A DNA stretch of 64,000 nt from contig JADLEU010000122.1 in the NCBI GenBank assembly GCA_020845955.1, forward strand, positions 1 through 64,000, given 5' to 3'. A program made the position numbers and the translations under genes. Every line of letters begins with the position of its first letter. Position 1 is the stretch's first letter. The DNA is from Anaerolineales bacterium. GTDB taxonomy: Bacteria > Chloroflexota > Anaerolineae > Anaerolineales > UBA6663. The notes under the pieces were generated by a model. It was not told where the DNA came from. It searched no databases and saw nothing but the letters and a program-made list of their open reading frames with translations. This document shows positions 28,702-38,488 of the stretch, piece after piece.

Positions 28702-29760
28702 CTACCGCACACTCGCGGCAATTAAGACGAGAGCTTCCTGAGCGACAAAGCCATCATGGGTATCTGATCCAATGAAGGCAATCTCGAAGTAGAAGCCATC
28801 CTTCGCCCACCTCAAGGTTTGAAGGGGCACCATCGTTCTCTCCCAGGTGAATTGCTGCACGATGGTGCCATCCGCCTCTACTTGCGTTCCGCTCGGTTTG
28901 TATAACCAACCGCCGGCAACATACTCTCCTGGAATGTCTCCAATCGTGACCGGGTCGATTGTTGCGCTAGGACCGATCAGGCTGTCGAACGGGCCGGGCT
29001 GCTGTATGAGCGTAAATTGTGGTGTCACAACCTCGCCGGTGTGAGAGGCGAAGACGTAATACTGCTCAATCGCTTGGCGGTTCGCATCATACCGTGTACC
29101 TCGAAACTCGAATCCCTCAGGCAGGGAAGTTGGTGCGCGAGTTGGAAAACCAGCCTCGGTGGCGGCCTCATCCAGAGTCAATGGAAAGTCTTCGTCCAGA
29201 GTGAGCGGCCCTTCCAATGTTGGAGTCGGTTCGACCCTGGTTACTTCTATCACGTTCTCCTCTGGCGTCAGCACCGGAGGTACCTCGGCCGTAGTAGGAG
29301 CATCAGTCGGTTGTGGTAATGGGGATGTGGAGATTGGCGTTAGGCGGACCTCGATCGTATCGCTTTCGGACCGTTGGAAGAATTGGAGGATGTCTTGCGC
29401 AAGCGCTCGAGCTCCAGGGCTGATCAGGATTGCAGATGCCAGTGCCAACAGGACGAGCGCGGACAAAGCCACCTGGCGCAGCCCTAGAATCGCCCGTGGC
29501 ATTGGGCGATTCTCCCGAGGCACCCGCAGCCAATTGCGAGTCGGCCGCCGGTGGTTTCCCGAAAGGGAGATAGGCTGAGCGGATACTGTCGGCAACTTGA
29601 CGTCATCTGGCTGCATTTGCTCAGCCAAAGCAAGTAGTTGGTCAGCTAGAACCACCTCCTCCGTCACCTCCAAAGGTACGGGATGATGAGATTGCCCGTT
29701 CTGGCGAGCCGTGATCAAGGCGTCAACTGCCGCCCCGAGCTGTTCATCTGTAAGTGTCAT
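28702..29760 (-). CDS. Anti-sigma-factor-like membrane protein (DUF4367-like C-term)
   Basis: Single TM ALVLLALASAILISPGARALAQ; downstream of ECF sigma gene. Confidence 0.6.
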   Translation of the reverse strand: MTLTDEQLGAAVDALITARQNGQSHHPVPLEVTEEVVLADQLLALAEQMQPDDVKLPTVSAQPISLSGNHRRPTRNWLRVPRENRPMPRAILGLRQVALSALVLLALASAILISPGARALAQDILQFFQRSESDTIEVRLTPISTSPLPQPTDAPTTAEVPPVLTPEENVIEVTRVEPTPTLEGPLTLDEDFPLTLDEAATEAGFPTRAPTSLPEGFEFRGTRYDANRQAIEQYYVFASHTGEVVTPQFTLIQQPGPFDSLIGPSATIDPVTIGDIPGEYVAGGWLYKPSGTQVEADGTIVQQFTWERTMVPLQTLRWAKDGFYFEIAFIGSDTHDGFVAQEALVLIAASVR

Positions 29761-29766
29761 GGTCAG

Positions 29767-30339
29767 CTACTCCTCTTTAAGAACGCTCAACGCTTTCTTT
29801 AGGTCTCGAAGGCCGCGATGAACCAGCATCTTGATTGCCGCTTCACTTCGGCCCATGACTTGGCCCACCTCAAGGGCACTTAAGCCAGCAAAGAAACGCA
29901 GTGTGATGGCCTCCGCGCGATCGGACGCTAGCTTTAGCAGGGACTGGCGCACCAATTCGAGGCGCAGTCGTGCAATAGCGTGGTCTTCCGGTTGTAGGTC
30001 AGGACTCGGGATGCTCATGGCTGTTTCGATGGGCAAGTCGGGCCTCCGGCTGCGAAAGTAGTCGGCAACTTTGTGGCGGGCGATGCCCAGCAGCCATGCT
30101 ACAAATGCACTGTCAGCCCGGTAATTTGCTATGCCCTCGAATGCAGCTAGAAAGGTCTGTGCAGTGAGATCCTGAGCCTCGGCGGTGTCGCCGATGCGCA
30201 CCAAAAGATAGCGATAGACACGTGCAACGTGCCGGCGATATAGCTCGTCAAAGGCGGTAGGTTCGGAGCGGATGCGTCGAGCGAGTTGTTCGTCAGCGAA
30301 TTGCGATAGATCTATCTGATGGCTGAATGCCATTCGCAT
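29767..30339 (-). CDS. ECF RNA polymerase sigma factor
   Basis: FDELYRRHVARVYRYLLVRIGDTAEAQDLTAQTFLAAFE ... LRFFAGLSALEVGQVMGRSEAAIKMLVHRGL. Confidence 0.9.
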   Translation of the reverse strand: MRMAFSHQIDLSQFADEQLARRIRSEPTAFDELYRRHVARVYRYLLVRIGDTAEAQDLTAQTFLAAFEGIANYRADSAFVAWLLGIARHKVADYFRSRRPDLPIETAMSIPSPDLQPEDHAIARLRLELVRQSLLKLASDRAEAITLRFFAGLSALEVGQVMGRSEAAIKMLVHRGLRDLKKALSVLKEE

Positions 30340-30454
30340 CTCCGGTCACAGAATTAGTCTTGCCGCTCCCAGCTTGGTGCTCATGTAATACATGTCGGAA
30401 AAAGAGCCGAATCGTAACAGTCCCTTTGGGCATCGCGTTATGGTGACTATCAAC

Positions 30455-31186
30455 TCAGGCACCTCCTGCAGGATGCGACACTCTCCAGACCACGTGCAGG
30501 ACGGTTGCTAAGCCAATTACGGGGAGACCAGGAACTTCCCTCGTGCCGTCCCCAGCGTCTGGCTGGCTGTGACAACCGCGTCTGCCAATGTCATAAGGAG
30601 TACGGCGCAGGAACCTGAGCACTCGGAGACCGAGCGCGACGCAGAGATGAGCGATCCCGAGCACCATGAGCAATCCGGCATCGGGCCACAGTAGCGCCAG
30701 CGTAATGGCCGCCAGCGCGTCCGCGCCGGCCCACCATCCCGCCTCGTAGGCCAACCAAAATCCCAGTATCGCAAATGCCCCGGGAGCCACCTCACCGCTC
30801 ACAAGCGCCATCGCCCCGCCCAAAAGAAGCGTTGCTCTGAACACCCACTTCCTTGCTCGCCGATACGGCAGGGCTTGGCGTTCACTGGCTGAGACAGCAA
30901 GGACAGCCATGACACCGGGCATCCAAGCTTCGGTTACGATTGAGTAGGCCACCGCTGCCGCGCAAGGCACCGCCACGCAGGCCATATGTGGAACTTCCCG
31001 CTGGCGCAGGTCATAAACCGCCAGTGGAGCCAGCCAGATCAGAACCGCCATCTCCAACCAATACGTCCGGACCAGAGTGGTATTCAGCGCCACGGCAACG
31101 ACCAACGTGACGGCCCCACAAAGCCAAGTCACGACGATGAGCCGCTCGTTTGACAGTGCATGTCCCGAAGTATGTGCCATCGGCAA
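30455..31186 (-). CDS. A24-type prepilin peptidase (TadV/CpaA-like)
   Basis: APLAVYDLRQREVPHMA and GWWAGADALAAITL aspartyl motifs in multi-TM protein. Confidence 0.65.
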   Translation of the reverse strand: MPMAHTSGHALSNERLIVVTWLCGAVTLVVAVALNTTLVRTYWLEMAVLIWLAPLAVYDLRQREVPHMACVAVPCAAAVAYSIVTEAWMPGVMAVLAVSASERQALPYRRARKWVFRATLLLGGAMALVSGEVAPGAFAILGFWLAYEAGWWAGADALAAITLALLWPDAGLLMVLGIAHLCVALGLRVLRFLRRTPYDIGRRGCHSQPDAGDGTREVPGLPVIGLATVLHVVWRVSHPAGGA

Positions 31187-31687
31187 TTACTCCATCCCCT
31201 CTGGCAGAACATAGACCGGTACGGTGATCACTTCCGATGCAGTAACGGGATCGCCCATCGGGCTGGATGGCGGAGTGACGTTGGCGGTGGATGGCTCTTG
31301 GGGCATCAACCGTATTTCTACCGCTACCCCCTGCACAACCACGGTGCCCCCGCTTTCAGATCCGAGATTGACGACGATGACTGTGGGTGCAGGCTCTGTA
31401 TGCGCCATATCAGCAGATGTCTCTATATCACCAATCCCTGAAGACGCAGGCGTCAGGACGAAAACCGTGACCACCGCCGCCGTCACGATGGCCGCGTAGC
31501 GAATGCCAGCGGGCACGGTGCGTAGTGCCGCGTTGCCGTAACCCAGAACCTGAAGCGCCCGGTGACGCTGGCTTCGCTGTGCTATCCTCCAGCGCCATAC
31601 CAGTGCAAGCCCTGCGCTCGCGGCTATACCTGCAAGCCATAGCCCGACCTCAGGGTTCAAGGTCGAGAGCTGCTCAAGAATTGTCAT
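31187..31687 (-). CDS. hypothetical membrane protein
   Basis: ORF in tight operon with TM segments. Confidence 0.5.
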   Translation of the reverse strand: MTILEQLSTLNPEVGLWLAGIAASAGLALVWRWRIAQRSQRHRALQVLGYGNAALRTVPAGIRYAAIVTAAVVTVFVLTPASSGIGDIETSADMAHTEPAPTVIVVNLGSESGGTVVVQGVAVEIRLMPQEPSTANVTPPSSPMGDPVTASEVITVPVYVLPEGME

Positions 31688-31729
31688 GTGCCTGACCGCC
31701 GTTCTCTTGACGTTTACACGACAAGGCGC

Positions 31730-34700
31730 TCATGGTGTCCCGGCCATTGCAGCGCCGCTAAAGCGTTGCAGAATCTCCGCGTCGCTCGGCTCAGTCGCGC
31801 TCACCCGCAACGGCCGCACCAGCATCGGCTCCACATCCGCAACCTGGTCGCTCCAGCCCAGCTTGACGATGGCCTGCGCCATCGGGATTCGCGAGATCCA
31901 GCGCTTGTACTCCTCGTCATGCACGCCACGCTCGGAGCGCGCCAGGTGCCCCACCGCCAGGTCGCGGTCCTTCAGATTCTTCATTTGCCCGAAGAAAGCG
32001 TTATTGCACGACGACAGGATGCCGGGCGGCAGCTCCGAGAGCGTCTGCACCAGGGGGTGCAGGAAGATCTTGTACTTACGTCCATCGCGCCACATGGCCT
32101 GCCAGAGCTGTGTGACCGAAGCGGCGCTAGACGTGCCCACGTCGTCACCCGTCGTCTGCACCGCCCCGTTGAGAATCTTGTTGGCCTCTTCCCAGAAAAT
32201 ATCCATCTGCCGGTTGAATCCTCCGATGCTCTCGCGCCGGCGGATTACCGAGTCGTTGTAAAGGTGCCAGGCAACCAGCGATAGGACGACGGACTTGCTG
32301 TAGTCGTCCATCTCAGCCCCGCCTTCCAAAATACACAGTCCCCACCTGTCGGTGGGGTTTGGCTCCGGCCCCAGCAGCCCCAGGTCTTCCACCGCGATCG
32401 AGCCTTCGCCCCCACTGTACATCAGCGCCAGCTCGCCTTGCGTGAACGGCTCTACGCGCAGGAGCACGCCCTCCAATGACTGGCGGGAGGCCAGGTCACG
32501 TGCGCGGTCGAGGTAGCCCTTCAGGATTTCGTAGAGTTTGGTCAAATCGGTCTGTTTGGAGCGATGCACCGCCAGTACCTGCCGCTCGAAGGGCTGCAGG
32601 TCCAGCAGGCTTGCGCCGGTGCGATCCGGCCCGGCAGATAATCCGCGTTCCACTCGTGCTTGCGCCAACGCTTGTGCCTCACCAGGGCGGACCGTGTTCC
32701 AACTCGGGTCGGCCAGGACTTTGGGATCCGAGGTCAGCACGCCGTAACCCTCGTACAGCTCGCGCATGGCCCGGCGGATGAATCCCAGTTGCCGTGGCCC
32801 CATTCGCCCGGCATTGGCCAGCAACTCCGCTGTCGCAAGGAGCTGCCGATCGGGCTGCATCCGCCTGCCGATTTGCAGCAGGTTCCACCGGAACGGGCGC
32901 ACCGCCCCAGGGTAAAGCTGGTAGAGGTCCACGCGCTCGGGCGGAAGCGGTCCGTTGGCCAGTCGCCGCCAGCCGGCGCCAAAGTCGAGCACGACGGCAC
33001 GGTGGTGCCACTGGTTCACGACCTCAACCGCCAGCCGTTCGGCAGCCACGGTCTTGCCAAAACCGGTGTCGGCCGCAAATACAGTGTGGAAGTGCCGGTC
33101 TTCGGCGAGCGCCAGCCGCGCCCGCGTCATCTCGCCGCGTTCGGTCGAATACAGATGCCCAAGCACAGCCTCACCCGGCATGTCCGGCACGAAGGCGAAC
33201 GGCGGCGTGCGCTCTTGGGTCGTCAGGGCCGTGCCCTCTTCAAACAATCCGGGCGCGGCATAGGCCGCCTGCTGTGTGAGGGTCAGGAACGAGGCATAGG
33301 CATAGCCGTTCAGGTATCCGAGGGTCTCGGTCAACGTGGACGGCGAGAAGCAGCGGGCATGGCCGCGCAGGTGCTCGGCCTCGGCGTCGCTGCGCGGCCC
33401 GCGCACCTGCACGTGCGTGACCACGTCCTGCGAGCCGCCAAAGGCCTGAACGGCGGCCGCCTCGGCCACGCGCCGACCGTTTTCTGTGCGGGTCAGAAGG
33501 TAAACATCCGAATACAGGCCACCCTCCTCGGACGCTTCCTTGAGCAAGTTGAGTTGCTGTTCGAGCAGGTTGGCGAGCACGATGGCCGTTTCGTCCTTCC
33601 AGGCAAAGGACTTCGAGACGGAAACCGACGGAGCGACGCCGGCCCCAAGGCCATGCGTCTGCGCGGCGCCGAGCACGCGGCCAAGCGATACGCCCGTCCC
33701 GCGCGAAACCCCGTGGGCGACGCTGGTGGCGCTGGATACGGTATCGGCTTCCGAACGAGTCACAGCGCCGCTGACGGTGTAAGCTCCGCTCTCGGTGTCG
33801 GCCTGGCTGCGCGTCTGCGAATGGCTGGTGCTCGTCGATTGAAACGTTCCGTCAATAGCGCTGACGCCATGGCTTACGCCTTGAGAGTGACTCACCGTGT
33901 CCGCCTGGCTCGTGCCCATCATGTCGCTGACCGAGGTTGAGCTCATTGTCGTGGAGACATCGCTCACCGCGCTGCCGGTGGTCGTCGCCTCGCTGGTGCC
34001 AAACGACACCCCTTGCGAGGCGCCGATGGACGGCGTCACGCCGATGCCGACCCCGGCCGGAGAGACCGAGAGCGGCACGGCCACGCCCCAGTTCTGGCTC
34101 TGGCTTTCGCTGGCCATCGCCCCGCTGGTCTGCGCGCTGCTGCTGCTCACACCATGCGACTGCGACCCACCCGTCGTCTGCGCTACGCCGTGGGATTGTG
34201 AAACGCCCTCCGTGTGTGAGATGCCCTGCGTCTGCGACGTCGCGTCCATGACACTGGTCGAATGCGTCACGCCCGACGTGTGCGAAACGGCATTCGATTC
34301 CGCATAGCCCTCGGTGTGCGCCCAGCCTTCCGTGTAGCTCCAGCCGGAGGTGTGCGCTTCGCCCTCGGTGTGGGCCTGCCCGTGCGTTTCACCGGTGGTG
34401 TCCGACTCGCCATGCGACTCCGAGGTGCCGTAGGCCTGGCCGGCGCTGTACCCTTCGCCTATCGAGAGGATCATCGGCACCGAGATACCGAAGCCAATGC
34501 TGGTCATGCCCTGCTGCCGGCTCGCGATTGGGCTGCTCAGGTTGCCCAGGCCGACGAGCATCTCGGCGACGGCGTGGCGCGGAACCGGGGTGGCAATGTT
34601 GACGAAGCAGAACTCCTCGCCGGCTCGGGCCAGCGCCCGAAACATCAGTTCGTTCTGCTGCTCCGTGAATTGCACCGGCCCACGCAGCCCTGGCTGTTGC

Positions 34701-35305
34701 TGCTGGCCGCCCCGGCTGGCCTCGCGTGGGTCGGGCGAACCGATCAGTGCCGTGATGTGCGGCATGTTGTGCAGCGCCTCGAACAGCCACTGCGCCCGCT
34801 CACCTGAGAGTGGCACGAGCCGGCTCTGCGGGAACTGCGCCGTGAACGCACCGATCAGCGTGGCATAGGCGCTCTCGGCGAGCCGGCCAGCGGTCTCCTG
34901 CACGGTGTGGCGCGCCGCCACGCCGTAGCATTGGACGATGCCGAGCGGTGGATCGAAGATGGCGAAGTCCACCACGACGAGCTCGACACTTGCGGCGTAG
35001 AGGCCGCGCAGCAGCGCCGCGGTCTTGGCAATCAGCGCCGCGTCGGCGCGCGCTTCCTGCGGCAAGTACCGAAGCTCCGCCAGCTTGACGACTCGGTAGC
35101 CGCGCCAGACACTGCCATCCGCGGCTTGCTCCACGAGTTCGTACCACAAGTGATCGAGGTGGCCTGATGGCTCACCGGGCGATCGGCGGAAGCTGAGCCT
35201 GGCCTGGACCGCCTCGAGGTCATCGAGACGACCGCCGAAGCGCGGTGCCTTGCCTTGGACACCTGAGAAAACATCACGTGTTCGCTGTCTCAACTCGGTC
35301 AACAC
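31730..35305 (-). CDS. VirB4/TraC-like conjugation ATPase with large S/T/G/H-rich repeat insertion
   Basis: Walker A FAADTGFGKTVAAERLAVEVV; MDIFWEEANKILN; VLSLVAWHLYND; repeats SHTEGVSQSHGVAQTTGG. Confidence 0.7.
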   Translation of the reverse strand: MLTELRQRTRDVFSGVQGKAPRFGGRLDDLEAVQARLSFRRSPGEPSGHLDHLWYELVEQAADGSVWRGYRVVKLAELRYLPQEARADAALIAKTAALLRGLYAASVELVVVDFAIFDPPLGIVQCYGVAARHTVQETAGRLAESAYATLIGAFTAQFPQSRLVPLSGERAQWLFEALHNMPHITALIGSPDPREASRGGQQQQPGLRGPVQFTEQQNELMFRALARAGEEFCFVNIATPVPRHAVAEMLVGLGNLSSPIASRQQGMTSIGFGISVPMILSIGEGYSAGQAYGTSESHGESDTTGETHGQAHTEGEAHTSGWSYTEGWAHTEGYAESNAVSHTSGVTHSTSVMDATSQTQGISHTEGVSQSHGVAQTTGGSQSHGVSSSSAQTSGAMASESQSQNWGVAVPLSVSPAGVGIGVTPSIGASQGVSFGTSEATTTGSAVSDVSTTMSSTSVSDMMGTSQADTVSHSQGVSHGVSAIDGTFQSTSTSHSQTRSQADTESGAYTVSGAVTRSEADTVSSATSVAHGVSRGTGVSLGRVLGAAQTHGLGAGVAPSVSVSKSFAWKDETAIVLANLLEQQLNLLKEASEEGGLYSDVYLLTRTENGRRVAEAAAVQAFGGSQDVVTHVQVRGPRSDAEAEHLRGHARCFSPSTLTETLGYLNGYAYASFLTLTQQAAYAAPGLFEEGTALTTQERTPPFAFVPDMPGEAVLGHLYSTERGEMTRARLALAEDRHFHTVFAADTGFGKTVAAERLAVEVVNQWHHRAVVLDFGAGWRRLANGPLPPERVDLYQLYPGAVRPFRWNLLQIGRRMQPDRQLLATAELLANAGRMGPRQLGFIRRAMRELYEGYGVLTSDPKVLADPSWNTVRPGEAQALAQARVERGLSAGPDRTGASLLDLQPFERQVLAVHRSKQTDLTKLYEILKGYLDRARDLASRQSLEGVLLRVEPFTQGELALMYSGGEGSIAVEDLGLLGPEPNPTDRWGLCILEGGAEMDDYSKSVVLSLVAWHLYNDSVIRRRESIGGFNRQMDIFWEEANKILNGAVQTTGDDVGTSSAASVTQLWQAMWRDGRKYKIFLHPLVQTLSELPPGILSSCNNAFFGQMKNLKDRDLAVGHLARSERGVHDEEYKRWISRIPMAQAIVKLGWSDQVADVEPMLVRPLRVSATEPSDAEILQRFSGAAMAGTP

Positions 35306-35499
35306 TGTTAGCTACCCAATCCTTGGTGTTATGTCGCTGCCGAGTGTCCAGAAGTCGCGATCACTGGACTAAAGCCATAACCACGGTTCCGGCTCGACTT
35401 AATCTACCGTCCAAAACACACTGGTTACGGGTGTCGAAAACAGCAGTGTTTTCGTACCTGATACGAGCCATAACCGGGAGCCTACACCCCATAACCGCC

Positions 35500-36225
35500 C
35501 TACGATCCAGGTATCTGATCGCCGTTACCCCTCGTCCGCAGCGTCGCCAGCACCTCCTGCGCACCCTGCAACGGCCCGACCAGGCTCATGGGTTGCGCCA
35601 GCCAGTTCTGGAGCAGCAGCCCGAAGAAGCCCGCCGGCAGGATGACCCATAGCAGCCACGATCCAATCGTCGCGAAGGTTCCGGTGTTCTGGGCGAGGAC
35701 GCGGGCCGCCGGCTCAGCGCCGCCAAAGACATCGGCCAGTTGTTCGGGTGACAGTAGGGTTGTCTGCAACAGGTAGAACCGGAAGGCGAGCACGGCCAAG
35801 CTGTACAGGATCAGGTAAGCCTTGGTGCTCCAGAGCAACGACCAGCGCTGTTGGGGCATTACGAGCAGGGCTGTTAGGCCGCCAGCCCACATCAGCGCGC
35901 CGATCAGGGGCACGAGTGAGCGATATGACCAGGTTGCCAATAGCCACAGAGCGAGTGCCCCTACCGTGATGGCCTGGGCAGTACGCGGCATGCGGGAAGC
36001 TTTGACGGCCTCTGGCCCATAGCGGCTCGGGGCGAAAACGGCTTGCCGTTGAGCCATACGGTCGAACGTCACGCATATGACCAGGGCAATGGCCAATGAG
36101 GCAAGGTGCGGGGCACGATCAGCCAGGAAGTAAGCGATGACGAGTGCACCGTTGGCCAGGTAGACCAGCAAATCCACGACTGCTCGACCGAACTCTTCCA
36201 TGGCCGGAACTAGATGCCCGCTCAC
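35500..36225 (-). CDS. multi-TM membrane protein
   Basis: Several hydrophobic segments; operon position. Confidence 0.5.
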   Translation of the reverse strand: MSGHLVPAMEEFGRAVVDLLVYLANGALVIAYFLADRAPHLASLAIALVICVTFDRMAQRQAVFAPSRYGPEAVKASRMPRTAQAITVGALALWLLATWSYRSLVPLIGALMWAGGLTALLVMPQQRWSLLWSTKAYLILYSLAVLAFRFYLLQTTLLSPEQLADVFGGAEPAARVLAQNTGTFATIGSWLLWVILPAGFFGLLLQNWLAQPMSLVGPLQGAQEVLATLRTRGNGDQIPGS

Positions 36226-36656
36226 ACTTTGTCAGGCGCGGCCTCTTGTGGGACCGCCCCGGCAGCGACGCCTTCATCCGGCGCAGTTGACACGACCGTG
36301 AGCGGAACCGACATGGCGAGACGGTCCTCAAGCCACGTGTCCAGGCGATACTCTCCCGGAAACCGCAGTTCGCCTCCCACCACCGCATGCTGCACGAACA
36401 TGGTACTGGCCTGAAACGAGAAACGGGCCTCGGCCACCGTATCGCCGGCTGGATCAACCAGTTGTAGCCGGCCCTGGTACTTGCCCGCGCCACCGCAGAA
36501 AATCATCGTCACAGGGATGCGCCGCGCCTGGGCCGGGTAGGTAGGCGCAAACAGGTCGTAGAACACGCGATGGATCGAAATCCGGCGATCAGGCATGGAC
36601 AGGGACTGCAAGAAGTCTTCCGAGGGAACAACGGCCACAAGCTTCGGTGTTGACAT
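36222..36656 (-). CDS. hypothetical, DUF6941-like beta-sandwich protein
   Basis: Start MSTPKLVAVV; RLQLVDPAGDTVAEARFSF..LRFPGEYRLDTWLEDRL. Confidence 0.45.
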   Translation of the reverse strand: MSTPKLVAVVPSEDFLQSLSMPDRRISIHRVFYDLFAPTYPAQARRIPVTMIFCGGAGKYQGRLQLVDPAGDTVAEARFSFQASTMFVQHAVVGGELRFPGEYRLDTWLEDRLAMSVPLTVVSTAPDEGVAAGAVPQEAAPDKV

Positions 36657-36675
36657 GTGCAATCTCCTGCGTGGA

Positions 36676-37563
36676 TCACGGCACAAGGACGCCACTCAGC
36701 AGTGGCGCGCCCAGGACCATCAGCAGGACCGCCACATAGGGCAGAAAGAAGAAGAAAACCATCGGCAGAATGATCTCGCTCCCGACTTTCTCAGCCCGGA
36801 TGTGAGCCGCAGCGATATACTGGGCCGCCGCCGAGCGCGCCGTCTGCGCCAGCAGCGCCCTGGCGCCGGTGCCGCGCTGATCGAGCTTGTCCAGGTTGAT
36901 CGCGAGCGCAATGAGGTCTTCGTCACCCGACAGCCGGGCTTCGCGCATCAGTGCCCCTTCCTGAGTGTCAGTCGAAAGCAACAGCTCACCCACTGCGCCT
37001 GTGACTGCACGGCGCAGCCACTTCGCTCCTAGGCCGGAGCCGCGTGACAGGCGGTTCAGAGCCTCCGAAATGGACGTGCCAGCGCCAACCTCGGCCGCCA
37101 GGAGGGCGACCAGTTCGGGCAGTTCGGCCTGAATTTGCCGGTGGACCTTGCGCGCCGGCGACCGAAGGGCAAGCAGGTTGAGCAGAAACGGAGGCACGGC
37201 CGCTAGGGCGAGCAAGAGAACCGCATCCGACGGCGCCAGCAGAAGTCCGATCACTGCACCGATGACGGCGGACGCGATGTGTAGCGCGACGATCTCCGGC
37301 AGCGTCCAGCCCGTCCACCGGCCGGCGAGTCGGGCCCAGTAGAGCTGCCGGCCAATGGCCTTCAGCCAGGCCGTTGGGGTGTACCTCACCAACTGCCCCA
37401 GCAGTGACAACAGGCCGCGGTAGAACGGCAACGATTCGATGCCGTCGTTCTGCTCGTACGCCGCCCGAAGCCTTCGGGACAGCAAGCCCGCTGTCACGAT
37501 CTGAATGCGGCTCGCCATCAGTGCCGCTAACACGGCGACAAGAAGAGCGATGGTGTATTCCAT
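36676..37563 (-). CDS. tadC: TadC-like T2SS-F domain protein
   Basis: LPELVALLAAEVGAGTSISEALNRLSRG ... GTGARALLAQTARSAAAQYIAAAHIRAEKVGSEIILPMVFFFF. Confidence 0.85.
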   Translation of the reverse strand: MEYTIALLVAVLAALMASRIQIVTAGLLSRRLRAAYEQNDGIESLPFYRGLLSLLGQLVRYTPTAWLKAIGRQLYWARLAGRWTGWTLPEIVALHIASAVIGAVIGLLLAPSDAVLLLALAAVPPFLLNLLALRSPARKVHRQIQAELPELVALLAAEVGAGTSISEALNRLSRGSGLGAKWLRRAVTGAVGELLLSTDTQEGALMREARLSGDEDLIALAINLDKLDQRGTGARALLAQTARSAAAQYIAAAHIRAEKVGSEIILPMVFFFFLPYVAVLLMVLGAPLLSGVLVP

Positions 37564-37566
37564 GAG

Positions 37567-38484
37567 TCACACCGCCTCTCGGGTGATGTCCGCCATGATC
37601 GTGTAGCCGAAATACATCATCGCCACGGCCAGCGCGAGCGCCACTTGTACCAGCGGCACCTGGAACGAGATGCGAAAGCCAGGGTCATTCATGAAGAACA
37701 GCATGGTCGCAGCCAGCAGGATCGGAACGATTCGAGCGGACTGGAGCTGCTCGGCCGCCTTAGCCATGGCTCGCTGGCGCGCCTCGAGGATGCCCTGCAC
37801 GTTTTGGGCAGCGCGTTCGAAGGCTTCATAGAAGCGCCCGCCCTCGCCTGCCCCGGTCTGCGTGAACCTTTCCAGCAGCAGCCCCAGGTTGGCAAGGCTG
37901 GTCGAGGCGGCGCGCTGCTGCAGGTTTCGCAGCGCCTTCTCACGCCCGATCTCGGTGCTCGTCGCTTCCATCGCGGTGTGGCGCAGTTCAGTGGAGAGCG
38001 GCGTCGGTCCGGTGGCCATCTCCAGCGACTCCGCAACTTCTCGGAGCGCGGCGGCCACGTCCACATTGGCACGCAGCATGGCCACCAGCCGCGAGTATGC
38101 GGCCGGCAGTTGTTGGTCAATGCGGCGCCCACGTTCCTTGATGCGCCCGTCCAGCCATTTGCGCGGCGCCACCAGCGCAACGATCGCTGCGCCAGCGGTG
38201 ACCGCCAGTGGAAACCCAGCACCCCAGAAGGTTGCAAGGGTAACAGCGGCAGGGAGCCACTTAATGGCCGTCCAGGTCAGGCGTGGGTTATCAGTCTGGA
38301 TGCCGGCGGCGGCCAGCTTGTAGGCGAGGCTCCTGGGATCGGCCGATGCGAGGACCTGCTGCACTTCGTAGGCTGCAGCGACCCGGCTGGCAGCTCGCGA
38401 CCGCAGGATGGCGCGACGGTAAAACAACTGGTATCCGACCACAAACGCCAGGACCGAGATGAGCAGAGCGATAAGGTATTCCAT
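37567..38484 (-). CDS. tadB: TadB-like T2SS-F domain protein
   Basis: LPAAYSRLVAMLRANVDVAAALREVAES ... AMAKAAEQLQSARIVPILLAATMLFFMND. Confidence 0.8.
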   Translation of the reverse strand: MEYLIALLISVLAFVVGYQLFYRRAILRSRAASRVAAAYEVQQVLASADPRSLAYKLAAAGIQTDNPRLTWTAIKWLPAAVTLATFWGAGFPLAVTAGAAIVALVAPRKWLDGRIKERGRRIDQQLPAAYSRLVAMLRANVDVAAALREVAESLEMATGPTPLSTELRHTAMEATSTEIGREKALRNLQQRAASTSLANLGLLLERFTQTGAGEGGRFYEAFERAAQNVQGILEARQRAMAKAAEQLQSARIVPILLAATMLFFMNDPGFRISFQVPLVQVALALAVAMMYFGYTIMADITREAV

Positions 38485-38488
38485 GTCC

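Noticed and set aside
32660-33940. 426-aa plus-strand ORF
   Set aside because: Antisense shadow of the VirB4-like gene
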